From Muribaculaceae bacterium (GTDB lineage: Bacteria > Bacteroidota > Bacteroidia > Bacteroidales > Muribaculaceae): a stretch of DNA of 8,983 nucleotides. How positions within the stretch are numbered: the first letter of the stretch is position 1; each line of letters opens with the position of its first letter. The position numbers and the translations under genes are program-made. Location: the NCBI GenBank assembly GCA_029062725.1, contig JAIDPP010000036.1, forward strand, positions 1-8,983, in the 5' to 3' direction. Positions 1 through 6,527 of this stretch are shown one piece after another. The notes beneath the pieces are model-generated. The model worked only from the letters and a program-made list of their open reading frames with translations, had not been told where the DNA came from and did not search any database.

Positions 1-1
1 T

Positions 2-298
2 GTGCCATCGTTAGAAAGCGAGGCCTTCGGGCTATCCAACCTCCGCTACATGGCCTGCGGCCGCCCGCAGATCTCCACCCGCAACGGAGCGCAGACCGAA
101 TACCTTATCGACGGGGAATCAGCCCTGTTCGTGCCTCCTGCCGATTCCGCCACATTAGCCGAGGCGATGACACGCCTCGCCTCCGACCCCGACCTCCGCG
201 CCCGAATGGGGCAAAAGGCATTCATGGAATTTTCCCGGAACCTTTCATGGGAGAATTTCATCCGTAAGCTTGACGCTATTTATGAAAAATGTTTTTGA
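2..298 (+). CDS. Glycosyltransferase family 4-type, C-terminal fragment (5' end outside window)
   Basis: This is the last 98 codons of a gene that begins upstream of the window; the GTG at base 2 is only the first complete codon, not a supported start. The fragment matches the C-terminal Rossmann half of GT-B enzymes of the GT4 type, which transfer sugars from nucleotide-sugar donors at the cytoplasmic face of the membrane. Visible landmarks are PSLESEAFGLSNLRYMACGRP (residues 2-22), the NGAQTEYL segment with the donor-site loop, and the DGESALFVPP stretch typical of the family's end, followed by a helical tail. In canonical members the first motif reads E-x7-E; here the first Glu is present (E7) but the second position is Arg (R15). 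The 3' end overlaps the next gene by 17 bp, which suggests one transcript and a shared role in glycan or glycoprotein synthesis. The donor and acceptor cannot be told. Confidence 0.87.
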   Translation: MPSLESEAFGLSNLRYMACGRPQISTRNGAQTEYLIDGESALFVPPADSATLAEAMTRLASDPDLRARMGQKAFMEFSRNLSWENFIRKLDAIYEKCF

Positions 299-3200
299 GC
301 GACATAGAATATTCCTGCTGACCGACCGCATCGTGAGCTGGGGAGTATTTCTGATACTCCTCGCCACATATTGGGCCACCGTCCCTCCGACAGTCTCATT
401 CTGGGACTGTCCGGAATATGTCACGGCGGCAGTCAGACTTGAACCGGGCCATCCCCCGGGAAACCCCTTCTGGATGCTGACCGAGAGGATATTCACCATG
501 TTCGTCCCGGCCCGGTACGCAGCTTTGGCCGTGAATCTCTCGAGCGGGCTTTTCACCGCTCTGGCCGGGATGCTGCTCGCGAAGTGCATCTTCATAGGGG
601 CCGTATGGGTTCTCAAGACGCGCGACGGCGTGCGACGCCGGCTCCATGCCTTCTATGCCGCCGGCGCGGCCGTAATCGGCGCTCTCGCCTTCGGATGGTG
701 CGATTCCACATGGTATTCTGCCGTGGAGGCTGAAGTCTATGCAATGTCGGTCTTCCTTACGGCCTTGTCGATTTGGCTCATGCTCAAATGGGCACGAGCC
801 GGCAACATCACGCTCGCCTGGCGATTTCTGATCCTTCTCGCATACATTTTCGGTCTCTCTTTAGGGGTTCATCAGCTTAACCTCCTTGTCATTCCGGCCC
901 TCGCCATTGTCTGGGCCCTGCGCCGGGGCATACGCTCCGTCCCGGTTATCTCCGCCCTCTTCATTCTCTCTCTGGCGGCAGTCGGATGCGTACTCGCCGG
1001 AATGATGCCCTCCACAATCGCTCTGGCCGCCGAGGCCGAACTGATCGCCACCAACATCCTCGGACTTCCGAGGCTCTGGGGCGTTGTCTTCTACGTGGCG
1101 CTGCTGGGAATCTCCCTGATCACCGCCATAACAGTGACAAGACGCTCCGACAACAGGGGTGTTATCTCTCTGGCTATTTTCCCGCCCCTCTTCCTATCAG
1201 GCCTCTTCATTCTCGGAGGAAGTTTCCTGATCGGCTTTACCGTTTCCGCGCTGGTATCAGTGATCGTGGTACGCGGCCATTACTTCAAACCCCACCGCCT
1301 CAATCTCCTGATGTGGATGCTGGCAATGCTCCTGACCGGCTATTCCTCCTACGCTCTTATCCCCATAAGAGGTTCGATACCGGCTCCCCCCAACGCCGCG
1401 ATGCCCGGCAACCCGTTCTCCTTCGCCTCATATCAGGCCCGCGAGCAGTATGGCGCCGCTCCTCTCCTTTACGGCAACACTCCCTACAGCCGCCCCATGC
1501 TTATAGAGGAATTTGTAAACGATTCGACTCCGGTCTATAAGAGGTATCTCCTCGACCGTGTGTCGCGTCAGGTGGAGCCGTTGCTCCCGGGCGCCAGGAT
1601 GCGCCGACTTACGGCCTCCACATCCCTCACCCCGGGGGATTCCGCCCTGAACCGCGCGGCTTTCGGGAAGGGACCGGGAACATACATCGTGCGCGGATAC
1701 CGCACCCGACAGACTCTTACGCCGGAGCTGGATATGTGGTTCCCACGTATTACGAGCCGCGACCCGCTCGACATCGAGTCTTACCGTTCTTGGGCCGGGA
1801 TGGAGGAGGAGGAGATGGTGAAGATAAGTATTTCGGAGGCGGTCGATTCGCTCGGCAATCCAGTGGCGAAGATGGGATCCGACGGCAAACGCACGAAACC
1901 TACAGCATTACGGCCCACCTATCTCCAGAACCTGCGCTACCTTTTCGGATACCAGATCGGATATATGTATCTGCGTTATCTGATGTGGAATTTCGTGGGG
2001 CGCCAGAATGATATACCCTCCACCGGAGAGGTGGAGCACGGTAATTTCATCACCGGATTCCCGGCGATCGACAATGCCATGCTTCAGGCCGAGCACGCCC
2101 TCCCCCGGCATGCCGGCGAGGATAATCCGGGGCGCAACCGTTACTATATGCTTCCGCTACTCCTCGGGATATGGGGAATAGTATGGATGTTGCGCTCCAA
2201 CTGGAGGGGACGCATGGCCTGCGGAGTGGTGGCCGCACTTTTCATAATGACGGGAGTGGCGATCGTGGTCTATCTCAACCAGACTCCCGGCGAACCGCGC
2301 GAACGCGATTATACTTTCTTGGGATCATATATGGCTTTCGCGATATGGATTGGAGCGGGCGCCCTCGGCCTTTCCCGTGTGATAGCCGAACTCCTGGAGA
2401 AGATATGGATCCGCCGACATGGCTTCAGATTGCGGCGTATGCTGGCCGCGGCTTCGATAGGGTTCCTCCCTTCGGTAGGAGTGGTAGGGCTGATGCTTGT
2501 GCAGAACGCCGATGACCATGACAGGTCGGGCCGACGCGTGGCACGGACTTTCGCCCTGAATCTTCTCAATTCCCTCGACCGCGATGCGGTGATTTTCGTG
2601 GATGGCGACAACTATACCTTCCCTTTATGGTATGCCCAGGAGGTGGAGGGGATCAGAAGGGATGTCAGGGTAGTGAATCTATCCTATCTCGCCAATCCGA
2701 AATACGCCGCCCTTGTGCTCGGAGAATGGGAGGAGGCCAAACGCCTCGAAAGTGTGCTCAAGGCCGCCGATATAATCTATCATGCCCATATTTTCGATTC
2801 ATCCGAGAAAGACTGCCGCGACACTCTCCCGGCTCTCGACCTCCTCAGCATTCTGAAAGAGAATCCGGAAGGTAAGGTTAAAGCCGGGACGATTTCCATC
2901 GCCCTGGCCTCGGGCGATACGCTGTATCTTCCTGTGACGGCACTCTCTCGGAACTGCGACGGGCTGACCTTTGAATTCCGAAAGCTGATGATGCTCGACC
3001 TCATCGCCTCCAATGGTGCGACGGATTCCCGGGTCAAGAGGTCCTTTTACTGGCAAAAGAATGTGGCCGGTAGCCTCTTCATGCGGCTCGAACCGTTTAT
3101 GACCGACCGCATGTATGCCTACCGCCTCGGCCACGAACCGGAAGAGATAACGGATTCGGCCGTGATAGCCGCCGCACGCACTTCCGAAGCTCCCAACGAC

Positions 3201-3617
3201 CTGCCGGCCGACCGAGTGTACATGGACCGCACACCGGCATCAATGCTCGGCAGGATGCGGGCCGACGTAACGGCGGCCGCAAAACGCCTCCTCCGGCGCG
3301 GCCGAAAGGCTGAAGCCCTCGAGATAATGTTGCGCATGCAGCGAGAATATGGCTCGAATCCCTACACACTGCAGCCGGTGAGAATGGGGGATTCCGTTTT
3401 CCATACTGAAAAAGAGTTCGCCGATATGTTTATCGAGCTGGCAGATTCGCTCGCAACCTCCGATTTCCGGCCCGACGGCGTCACTGTCACGCCCGACACC
3501 CTGCGGACCATCGGAGAAAGCCTTCACCGCGAGGGAGCTCGCAGAAAGGGGGAATGGGTGAGGTATAAGAAAACCTTATCCCCCGATATGAGGTTAAAGA
3601 TGTCGAAGACACCATGA
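282..3617 (+). CDS. DUF2723 (GT117/TMEM260-like) polytopic membrane glycosyltransferase
   Basis: A 1111-residue membrane protein of the DUF2723 family, counted from the ATG at 282; a TTG 12 bp upstream is open but less likely. Relatives are classed as GT117, and human TMEM260 is a protein O-mannosyltransferase; the bacterial acceptor is not established. The N-terminal half has about nine hydrophobic segments (roughly 16-34, 80-108, 122-140, 155-170, 182-215, 220-245, 265-285, 295-330, 340-362). The first extracytoplasmic loop carries SFWDCPEY with acidic D42 and E45, then LEPGHPPGNPFW (53-64), the family signature. Later signatures are MWFPRI (485-490), EPRERDY (671-677), a second membrane cluster (about 622-742), and GDNYTFPLWYAQEVEGIRRD (775-794). 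Residues 743-1111 form a soluble, probably periplasmic tail. The gene overlaps the preceding glycosyltransferase by 17 bp, consistent with coupled expression. Family assignment is firm; transfer of a sugar to exported proteins is inference. Confidence 0.93.
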   Translation: MKNVFERHRIFLLTDRIVSWGVFLILLATYWATVPPTVSFWDCPEYVTAAVRLEPGHPPGNPFWMLTERIFTMFVPARYAALAVNLSSGLFTALAGMLLAKCIFIGAVWVLKTRDGVRRRLHAFYAAGAAVIGALAFGWCDSTWYSAVEAEVYAMSVFLTALSIWLMLKWARAGNITLAWRFLILLAYIFGLSLGVHQLNLLVIPALAIVWALRRGIRSVPVISALFILSLAAVGCVLAGMMPSTIALAAEAELIATNILGLPRLWGVVFYVALLGISLITAITVTRRSDNRGVISLAIFPPLFLSGLFILGGSFLIGFTVSALVSVIVVRGHYFKPHRLNLLMWMLAMLLTGYSSYALIPIRGSIPAPPNAAMPGNPFSFASYQAREQYGAAPLLYGNTPYSRPMLIEEFVNDSTPVYKRYLLDRVSRQVEPLLPGARMRRLTASTSLTPGDSALNRAAFGKGPGTYIVRGYRTRQTLTPELDMWFPRITSRDPLDIESYRSWAGMEEEEMVKISISEAVDSLGNPVAKMGSDGKRTKPTALRPTYLQNLRYLFGYQIGYMYLRYLMWNFVGRQNDIPSTGEVEHGNFITGFPAIDNAMLQAEHALPRHAGEDNPGRNRYYMLPLLLGIWGIVWMLRSNWRGRMACGVVAALFIMTGVAIVVYLNQTPGEPRERDYTFLGSYMAFAIWIGAGALGLSRVIAELLEKIWIRRHGFRLRRMLAAASIGFLPSVGVVGLMLVQNADDHDRSGRRVARTFALNLLNSLDRDAVIFVDGDNYTFPLWYAQEVEGIRRDVRVVNLSYLANPKYAALVLGEWEEAKRLESVLKAADIIYHAHIFDSSEKDCRDTLPALDLLSILKENPEGKVKAGTISIALASGDTLYLPVTALSRNCDGLTFEFRKLMMLDLIASNGATDSRVKRSFYWQKNVAGSLFMRLEPFMTDRMYAYRLGHEPEEITDSAVIAAARTSEAPNDLPADRVYMDRTPASMLGRMRADVTAAAKRLLRRGRKAEALEIMLRMQREYGSNPYTLQPVRMGDSVFHTEKEFADMFIELADSLATSDFRPDGVTVTPDTLRTIGESLHREGARRKGEWVRYKKTLSPDMRLKMSKTP

Positions 3618-3651
3618 CCGGAATTTAACTTTTTCAATCCGGGTGTGTCTT
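3606..3651 (+). terminator. Two-tier hairpin spanning the stop codon of the DUF2723 gene
   Basis: The outer arms AAGACAC (3606-3612) and GTGTCTT (3645-3651) pair perfectly, and C3613 can pair with G3643 across a one-base bulge. The inner arms CCGGA (3618-3622) and TCCGG (3638-3642) pair perfectly around a 15-base AT-rich loop. The stop codon (3615-3617) lies in the internal loop. No U-run follows, so this is not a textbook intrinsic terminator. It may attenuate read-through, protect the 3' end, or be chance. Confidence 0.35.
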
Positions 3652-3665
3652 AACATGAATGAACG

Positions 3666-3689
3666 TCTAATAGAATATCTAATAGAATA
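3666..3689 (+). repeat. Perfect 2 x 12-bp tandem repeat in the leader of the DUF1573 gene
   Basis: The unit TCTAATAGAATA occurs at 3666-3677 and again, identical, at 3678-3689. It lies in the 87-bp gap before the first DUF1573 gene. It is followed directly by an imperfect 14-bp duplication (3691-3704 and 3705-3718, 11 of 14 identical) that includes the ATGAAGAA of the true start. A slippage product or a duplicated binding site are both possible. Confidence 0.7.
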
Positions 3690-3690
3690 A

Positions 3691-3708
3691 ATGAAGAAAC
3701 ATATATGA
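3691..3708 (+). other. Possible five-codon leader ORF overlapping the DUF1573 start
   Basis: An ATG at 3691 opens a frame reading MKKHI and ends with TGA at 3706-3708, so its stop overlaps the ATG of the DUF1573 gene in an ATGA arrangement. This is the geometry of translational coupling. However, it arises from a local near-duplication of the start region and has no visible ribosome binding site, so it may be accidental. The sequence facts are certain; translation of the frame is unproven. Confidence 0.2.
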
Positions 3709-4100
3709 AGAAGATTATTTTACTGATAGCATTAGCCATCCTCTCCTCCCTGGCCGTAGTGAACGCCAAGGATAAGAAGGAAGCGAAAATCGTATTCGCC
3801 GAGAAATCCTATAATTTCGGGGTGGTAAAGGAAGAGGGAGGGCCGGTGAGCCATGAGTTCACTTTCACCAACGACGGAACAGGAAACCTCATCATCTATG
3901 AGGCGTCGGCACAGTGCGGCTGCACCAAGCCGGAATATCCCAAGAATCCCGTTGCGCCCGGAAAGGGGTCGAAAATAAAGGTTACCTACAATCCTATCGG
4001 TCGCCCCGGCCCTTTCGAGAAGGTGGTAACTGTCAAGACCAATGCTAAGGGAGGAAAGGTGAGGCTCAAGATCTCGGGAAACGTGACTCCCAAGAAATAA
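3705..4100 (+). CDS. Secreted single-domain DUF1573 protein
   Basis: A 131-residue protein with a Sec signal peptide: K2-K3, a hydrophobic core (about 4-19) and a likely cut after VNA (residue 21). The mature part is one DUF1573 domain (about 27-128), an Ig-like beta fold common in Bacteroidetes and of unknown biochemical role. Its hallmarks are the YNFGVVKEEGGP opening (36-47), the CGCT motif (C71, C73), the PVAPGKG turn (82-88) and the YNPIGRPGPF segment (95-104). The paired cysteines of CGCT could form a disulfide or bind metal in the periplasm; this is not shown. The ATG at 3705 is preferred because the signal peptide starts there. The gene lies 87 bp downstream of the DUF2723 gene and 32 bp upstream of a longer paralogue, so the two DUF1573 genes probably share a transcript. 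No strong promoter is visible upstream. Confidence 0.92.
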   Translation: MKKIILLIALAILSSLAVVNAKDKKEAKIVFAEKSYNFGVVKEEGGPVSHEFTFTNDGTGNLIIYEASAQCGCTKPEYPKNPVAPGKGSKIKVTYNPIGRPGPFEKVVTVKTNAKGGKVRLKISGNVTPKK

Positions 4101-4132
4101 CTCAGTTTTAATACCGGTAATCAGATTGGCTT

Positions 4133-5209
4133 ATGAGACTGTCACCTCTCTTTGCGGCATCGCTGATGGCGGCTGCCCTGCTCTCACTTGATGCGGAGGC
4201 TCAGGTGGTTTGGCTTGAGAAGGATTATGATTTCGGACTCATGAAAGAGGCGGCCGGACCCGCCACAGGCTCCGCGCGCTTCATCAACCGCGGCCGGGAG
4301 GCGGTTTCCGTCACCGGAGCGCGTCCCAGTTGCGGCTGCACAAGCGTGGATTATTCCGAAGAGCCTGTCGCCCCTGGAGATACCGCCGTTATTTCGTTTA
4401 CATACGATCCTACGGGACGCCCCGGAAAGTTCGACAAATCGATCCGGGTCTATATCGGCGAACATGACTCCTACCGAATCGGAATCAAAGGTAACGTGCT
4501 GGGCACTCCCGAATCGCTCGAACAGTTCTATCCCTACCAGGGCGCCGCGCTACGGCTCTCCGATACGGTAGTGGCCGCAGGGGAGATGGTCCACGGCAGT
4601 TCACGGAATTTCTTCGTCAATGCTTACAACCAGAGTCCTGACTCCATCACTCCGGTAGTGACCCTCTCCGACCCGGCCCTGAAGGCCGTCTGCTCGGAGA
4701 AGAGGATGGGACCGGGCGATATCGCTACCTTCGCTCTATATTTCAATTCCGGACAGGTTAAAGAGGTGGGAGAATTGGAGATTCCGGTCGTGATTTCTTA
4801 TGAGGAGGAGAGGACGGCCGAGCCGCTCACCGTGGAGTTTCGCGCCAACGTGACTCCGGATTTTTCACGCCTTACCCCGGAGCAGGTGGCCGACGGTCCG
4901 CGCTGCTACCTTATTCCGGAGAGAACCGATCTGGGGATTTTATCAGGCGACAGGGTAGCCGAATTCTCCTGCCGCATACAGAATCAGGGGAAAGGGAAGC
5001 TTAATGTGCTGAGAATATCTCCGAAAAACCGGGCTGTCAAGGTAAAACGGCGTCCATCGTCCGTCAAGGCCGGGAAGACGGATGATATCCGCTTCGCAAT
5101 CTCCGTCGGAGCTGTCCCTTCAGGAGCTTTCAACATCCCGGTCGATATAATCACCGATGATCCCCTCCACCCTATCCGCACCCTATATGTAGTCGGGATA
5201 AAGGAATAG
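4133..5209 (+). CDS. Secreted multi-domain DUF1573 protein
   Basis: A 358-residue exported protein with a signal peptide (1-23, likely cut after AEA). Residues about 26-122 are a clear DUF1573 domain paralogous to the upstream protein: YDFGLMKEAAGP (32-43), CGCT (67-70), PVAPGD (78-83) and YDPTGRPGKF (91-100) align block by block. Residues about 130-240 form a second beta-rich region with AYNQSPDS and RANVTPD ends. Residues about 256-358 look like a third, degenerate Ig-like/DUF1573 domain (TDLGIL, IQNQGKGKLNV, ITDDPLHPIRTLYVVGI) without the CGCT motif. Tripeptides DTA (83-85), DTV (144-146) and DSI (170-172) resemble the Bacteroides D-(S/T)-aliphatic O-glycosylation sequon. A role in cell-envelope structure or adhesion is plausible, but the family has no assigned function. 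It ends 33 bp before the start of the foreign-looking methyltransferase gene. Confidence 0.88.
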   Translation: MRLSPLFAASLMAAALLSLDAEAQVVWLEKDYDFGLMKEAAGPATGSARFINRGREAVSVTGARPSCGCTSVDYSEEPVAPGDTAVISFTYDPTGRPGKFDKSIRVYIGEHDSYRIGIKGNVLGTPESLEQFYPYQGAALRLSDTVVAAGEMVHGSSRNFFVNAYNQSPDSITPVVTLSDPALKAVCSEKRMGPGDIATFALYFNSGQVKEVGELEIPVVISYEEERTAEPLTVEFRANVTPDFSRLTPEQVADGPRCYLIPERTDLGILSGDRVAEFSCRIQNQGKGKLNVLRISPKNRAVKVKRRPSSVKAGKTDDIRFAISVGAVPSGAFNIPVDIITDDPLHPIRTLYVVGIKE

Positions 5210-5227
5210 AGGTTGTCAATCATCACC

Positions 5228-5235
5228 AGAAAGGA
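5228..5235 (+). promoter_or_regulatory. Strong Shine-Dalgarno site that fixes the methyltransferase start
   Basis: AGAAAGGA matches the complement of the usual 3' end of 16S rRNA over eight bases and ends 7 bp before the ATG at 5243. This favours that ATG over an in-frame TTG at 5213, which lies only 3 bp past the preceding stop codon. The other genes in the window lack such a site, as is usual in Bacteroidetes. Confidence 0.6.
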
Positions 5236-5242
5236 AATAAAT

Positions 5243-6523
5243 ATGGCTCAACTTAGTTTATTCCCGGAATTCGATATAGAATTGCAAGAAGAGAAATCTT
5301 CTACCTTCGAAGATAATATGAAGTTGCCTATCCACCGTTGGTATCGATATACTGCCGGTTTTTCCGCCGCATGGGTTGCAAAATTGATAGAGGAGGAAAT
5401 TCGTAATGGCCGTACCCACATAATTGATCCCTTTGTGGGTTCCGGCACGGTGGCCTTAGAAAGCACCATGCATGATGTGGAAGCATACGGTTTGGAATCT
5501 AATCCTTATGTATATAGGATTGCATCTGCAAAATTAATGTGGAATCATCTGGATGTATCACGAATTAATGAGATCAGTAAATTCTTGATTAGTCGTGCCA
5601 AAGAGATGGACACATCAATTAACGAATATCCCGCTATAGTAAGAAAATGCTTCCCTGATGAAACATTGACAAGGCTCGACGCTTTAAAACGTTCGTCTCT
5701 TGAGATAACTGATACCGCCTATAGAAATTTCTTTTGGTTCATAATTACCTCTATATTACGCAGCACATCTCCTGTAGGGACGGCTCAATGGCAATATATA
5801 CAACCAAATAAATCTAAAGCCAAAGTTTTGGATCCCTTCGTTGCATTCGAAAATAAAGTTAAAGAAGTGTGCAGCGACATTCGTAAGTGCAACGTTTCTA
5901 AATCTAACCGCGACGCCACTGTCCTTCCGCAAGATGCCCGTGGAGTGGTCGATATTCCTGATAACTGGGGAGATTTAGTCATTACCTCTCCCCCTTATGC
6001 GAATAATTACGATTATGCCGATGCTATGCGCTTAGAGATGTCGTTTTGGGGAGACCTTGAGGACTATAAAGGGTTGCAAAAGATTAGTAAAAATCTTGTA
6101 AGAGCTTGTACTCAGCATGTTGGAGGTATGAAAAATGATGTATACACCATGATGCAATCTCCTCTGCTTTCACCCATATATAATGAGCTGAAAACCAAAT
6201 TTGAACAACTGCATAAGGAGAGAGAAAATCATGGAGGAAAGAAAAATTATCATTTAATGATTGTGGCTTACTTTTATGATTTAGCACAAGTCTTCAACAC
6301 GCTTAATCTAAAAACTTCCAGGAATTGCAGGATGTGTTTTGTTATAGGGGATTCGGCTCCCTACGGTATCTATATTCCTGTGGACGAATGGTTGGGTAAG
6401 CTCGCTTTAAACTCCGGGTTTAGTAATTTTTCATTTGAAAAATTGAGAGATCGAAATGTAAAATGGAAGAATCGCAAACATCGTGTCCCTCTAAAAGAAG
6501 GCCGGCTGTGGATTAACAAATAA
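5243..6523 (+). CDS. DNA N4-cytosine/N6-adenine methyltransferase of a restriction-modification system
   Basis: A 426-residue SAM-dependent DNA amino-methyltransferase, the modification half of a restriction-modification pair. DPFVGSGT (62-69) is the SAM-binding motif I. The acidic residue E85 in GLESNP fits motif II. TSPPY (248-252) is catalytic motif IV; the Ser form favours N4-cytosine, though N6-adenine cannot be excluded. FVIGDS (366-371) is a late strand of the methylase fold. HRWYRYTAGFS (31-41), ahead of motif I, resembles a motif X region. About 180 residues separate motifs I and IV, and that interval probably includes the target-recognition part. The order I then IV differs from beta-class N4-cytosine enzymes, where IV precedes I. 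The gene ends 4 bp before the putative nuclease gene, a methylase-first operon. I found no Bacteroidetes promoter just upstream, so it may be read from the DUF1573 transcript. The recognition sequence cannot be read from this sequence. Confidence 0.92.
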   Translation: MAQLSLFPEFDIELQEEKSSTFEDNMKLPIHRWYRYTAGFSAAWVAKLIEEEIRNGRTHIIDPFVGSGTVALESTMHDVEAYGLESNPYVYRIASAKLMWNHLDVSRINEISKFLISRAKEMDTSINEYPAIVRKCFPDETLTRLDALKRSSLEITDTAYRNFFWFIITSILRSTSPVGTAQWQYIQPNKSKAKVLDPFVAFENKVKEVCSDIRKCNVSKSNRDATVLPQDARGVVDIPDNWGDLVITSPPYANNYDYADAMRLEMSFWGDLEDYKGLQKISKNLVRACTQHVGGMKNDVYTMMQSPLLSPIYNELKTKFEQLHKERENHGGKKNYHLMIVAYFYDLAQVFNTLNLKTSRNCRMCFVIGDSAPYGIYIPVDEWLGKLALNSGFSNFSFEKLRDRNVKWKNRKHRVPLKEGRLWINK

Positions 6524-6527
6524 AAAT

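Noticed and set aside
245..616. Long open frame on the minus strand opposite the start of the DUF2723 gene, and several similar ones up to 3527
   Set aside because: They lie opposite or out of frame within a well-supported GC-rich gene, and their translations show no recognisable domains or signals.
986..1540. 184-codon + strand frame inside the DUF2723 gene
   Set aside because: It is Arg- and Pro-rich out-of-frame translation of the GC-rich gene; the DUF2723 family signatures continue in the main frame on either side.
3626..3633. TAACTTTT as a -7 element for the DUF1573 genes
   Set aside because: It lacks the final G, has no TTTG about 20 bases upstream, and lies in the loop of the hairpin.
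5146..5151. TATAAT as a promoter for the methyltransferase
   Set aside because: The main sigma factor of Bacteroidetes reads TAnnTTTG, the site is inside a coding region, and no suitable upstream element was seen.
5213..5242. TTG at 5213 as the methyltransferase start
   Set aside because: It lies 3 bp after the preceding stop with no ribosome site, while the ATG at 5243 has a strong one and begins a normal N-terminus.
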